Below are positions 5,491 to 6,072 of a stretch of DNA of 6,072 nucleotides, piece by piece. The notes beneath the pieces are model-generated. The model did no database searches. It saw nothing but the letters and a program-made list of their open reading frames with translations, and was not told the origin of the DNA. The stretch is from Candidatus Pullichristensenella stercoripullorum (GTDB taxonomy: Bacteria > Bacillota > Clostridia > Christensenellales > Aristaeellaceae): NCBI GenBank assembly GCA_018712885.1, contig DVGE01000164.1, positions 1 to 6,072 of the forward strand, written 5' to 3'. The number at the start of each line of letters is the position of its first letter. Position 1 is the stretch's first letter. Made by a program: the position numbers and the translations under genes.

Positions 5491-5497
5491 CCTCCTC
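5491..5497 (-). promoter_or_regulatory. Ribosome-binding site of efp
   Basis: On the minus strand GAGGAGG lies 10 nt before the ATG at 5480, in the 36-bp gap after the M24B peptidase stop. I see no convincing promoter in that gap, which favours co-transcription. Confidence 0.7.
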
Positions 5498-5516
5498 AAA
5501 TAGAATGGTAAGGGGT

Positions 5517-6072
5517 TTACAGCTCGATCAGCTGCTTCGGCGCGTCGATGGGGTCGATATACCCGTCCGAAGTCAGGATCGCCATGTCCTCGATCCGGCA
5601 GCCGCCGAGACCAGAGATATATATGCCGGGCTCGATGGTGACGACGTGGCCGGGCCGAAGCACGGTCTCATCGCCCCTGCCGAGCCGGGGCTGTTCGTGG
5701 ATGTCGAGGCCGACGCCGTGGCCAAGCGCGTGGCCGAAGGAGCCGGGGTAGCGCGCCTCGATAAAGTCGCGGGCCACTTTGTCCACTTCTTCGCACACCG
5801 CGCCGGGGCGGACGGCCTCAAGCGCCATTTCGTGCGCCGAAAGCACGGTCTGGTAGAGGTCTTTCAAGGCCCCGTCCACCTTGCCGATGCCCACCGTGCG
5901 CGTCATGTCCGAGCGGTAGCCGCCAAACGTCGCGCCAAAGTCCAGCGTTAAAAGCTCGCCGTTTTGCAGGCGGTGTTCGCCGGGCACGGCGTGGGGGAGA
6001 GAGCCGTTTAAGCCCGCGCAGGCGATGGTGGCAAACGCCTCGCCCTCGCTGCCCAGTCTGAGCATTTCGTAG
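5517..6072 (-). CDS. M24B Xaa-Pro-type aminopeptidase, 5' end cut off by the window edge
   Basis: This is a cytosolic metallopeptidase of the pita-bread fold, expected to remove residues next to proline from peptides. About 184 C-terminal residues are visible, covering most of the catalytic domain. Numbering is from the Met codon at 6063-6065, which is probably internal because the frame continues upstream as Tyr-Glu to the edge. PHAVPG starts near 24 and includes His25. The metal ligands are Asp42 (LTLDFGA), Asp53 (RSDMTRT), His116 (HALGHGVGLD), Glu145 (IEPGIY) and Glu159 (RIED). His112 and His123 (DIHE) match the other conserved active-site histidines. All five metal ligands are present. 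The missing N-terminal half is normally a creatinase-like domain of about 120-170 residues. The position directly upstream of efp matches yqhT of B. subtilis. PepQ-type prolidase activity cannot be excluded. Confidence 0.93.
   Translation of the reverse strand, partial: YEMLRLGSEGEAFATIACAGLNGSLPHAVPGEHRLQNGELLTLDFGATFGGYRSDMTRTVGIGKVDGALKDLYQTVLSAHEMALEAVRPGAVCEEVDKVARDFIEARYPGSFGHALGHGVGLDIHEQPRLGRGDETVLRPGHVVTIEPGIYISGLGGCRIEDMAILTSDGYIDPIDAPKQLIEL

Noticed and set aside
4902..5951. Long plus-strand open frame of 349 codons opposite efp and the M24B peptidase
   Set aside because: It is antisense to two conserved genes and the gap between them. The translation is repetitive Gly/Val/His/Asp sequence without a family match.
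1..6072. Mobile element, phage, CRISPR, defence system or RNA gene
   Set aside because: All long frames with recognisable motifs belong to core metabolism or translation. I found no direct-repeat array, transposase, integrase, tRNA-like cloverleaf or rRNA segment on either strand.

Overview
The window is a GC-rich stretch of bacterial chromosome, densely packed with housekeeping genes. I see no mobile element, CRISPR array, tRNA or rRNA in it. The gene content suggests a GC-rich member of the Clostridia (Firmicutes). The reasons are an M24B peptidase followed by efp, as in the yqhT-efp order of Bacillus and Clostridia; a CD1247-like acidic zinc-ribbon protein right after efp; strong GGAGG ribosome-binding sites; and the acetylase variant of the diaminopimelate (DAP) pathway. 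Genus-level placement is not possible from the sequence alone.

Layout. (1) 1-1705, minus strand: an M20-family amidohydrolase followed by an ornithine carbamoyltransferase gene that runs off the left edge. The two overlap by 4 bases (ATGA). (2) 1706-1926: a divergent intergenic region. It carries a clear sigma-A-type promoter for the plus-strand genes (TTGCAA, 17 bp, TATGAT) and a weaker extended -10 for the minus-strand pair. (3) 1927-4237, plus strand: dapA, dapB and dapH, each junction again a 4-base ATGA overlap. (4) 4249-4293: a long perfect hairpin that serves as a terminator between convergent units. (5) 4305-6072, minus strand: the 3' part of an M24B Xaa-Pro-type aminopeptidase gene, then efp, then the CD1247-like gene, with a small hairpin between the last two.

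How the genes work together. DapA makes hydroxytetrahydrodipicolinate from pyruvate and aspartate semialdehyde, DapB reduces it, and DapH N-acetylates the product. The acetyl branch then needs an aminotransferase (not in the window) and an N-acetyl-DAP deacetylase. The divergently transcribed M20 enzyme is a natural candidate for that deacetylase. It is, however, translationally coupled to an ornithine carbamoyltransferase gene, so an arginine-related substrate is also possible. The right-hand cluster is a translation and peptide-turnover unit centred on EF-P.

The region is mostly ordinary core metabolism. The points most worth checking are the substrate of the M20 enzyme, the lack of any visible lysine control on dapA (no L-box and a degenerate allosteric site), and the uncharacterised acidic zinc-ribbon protein behind efp.
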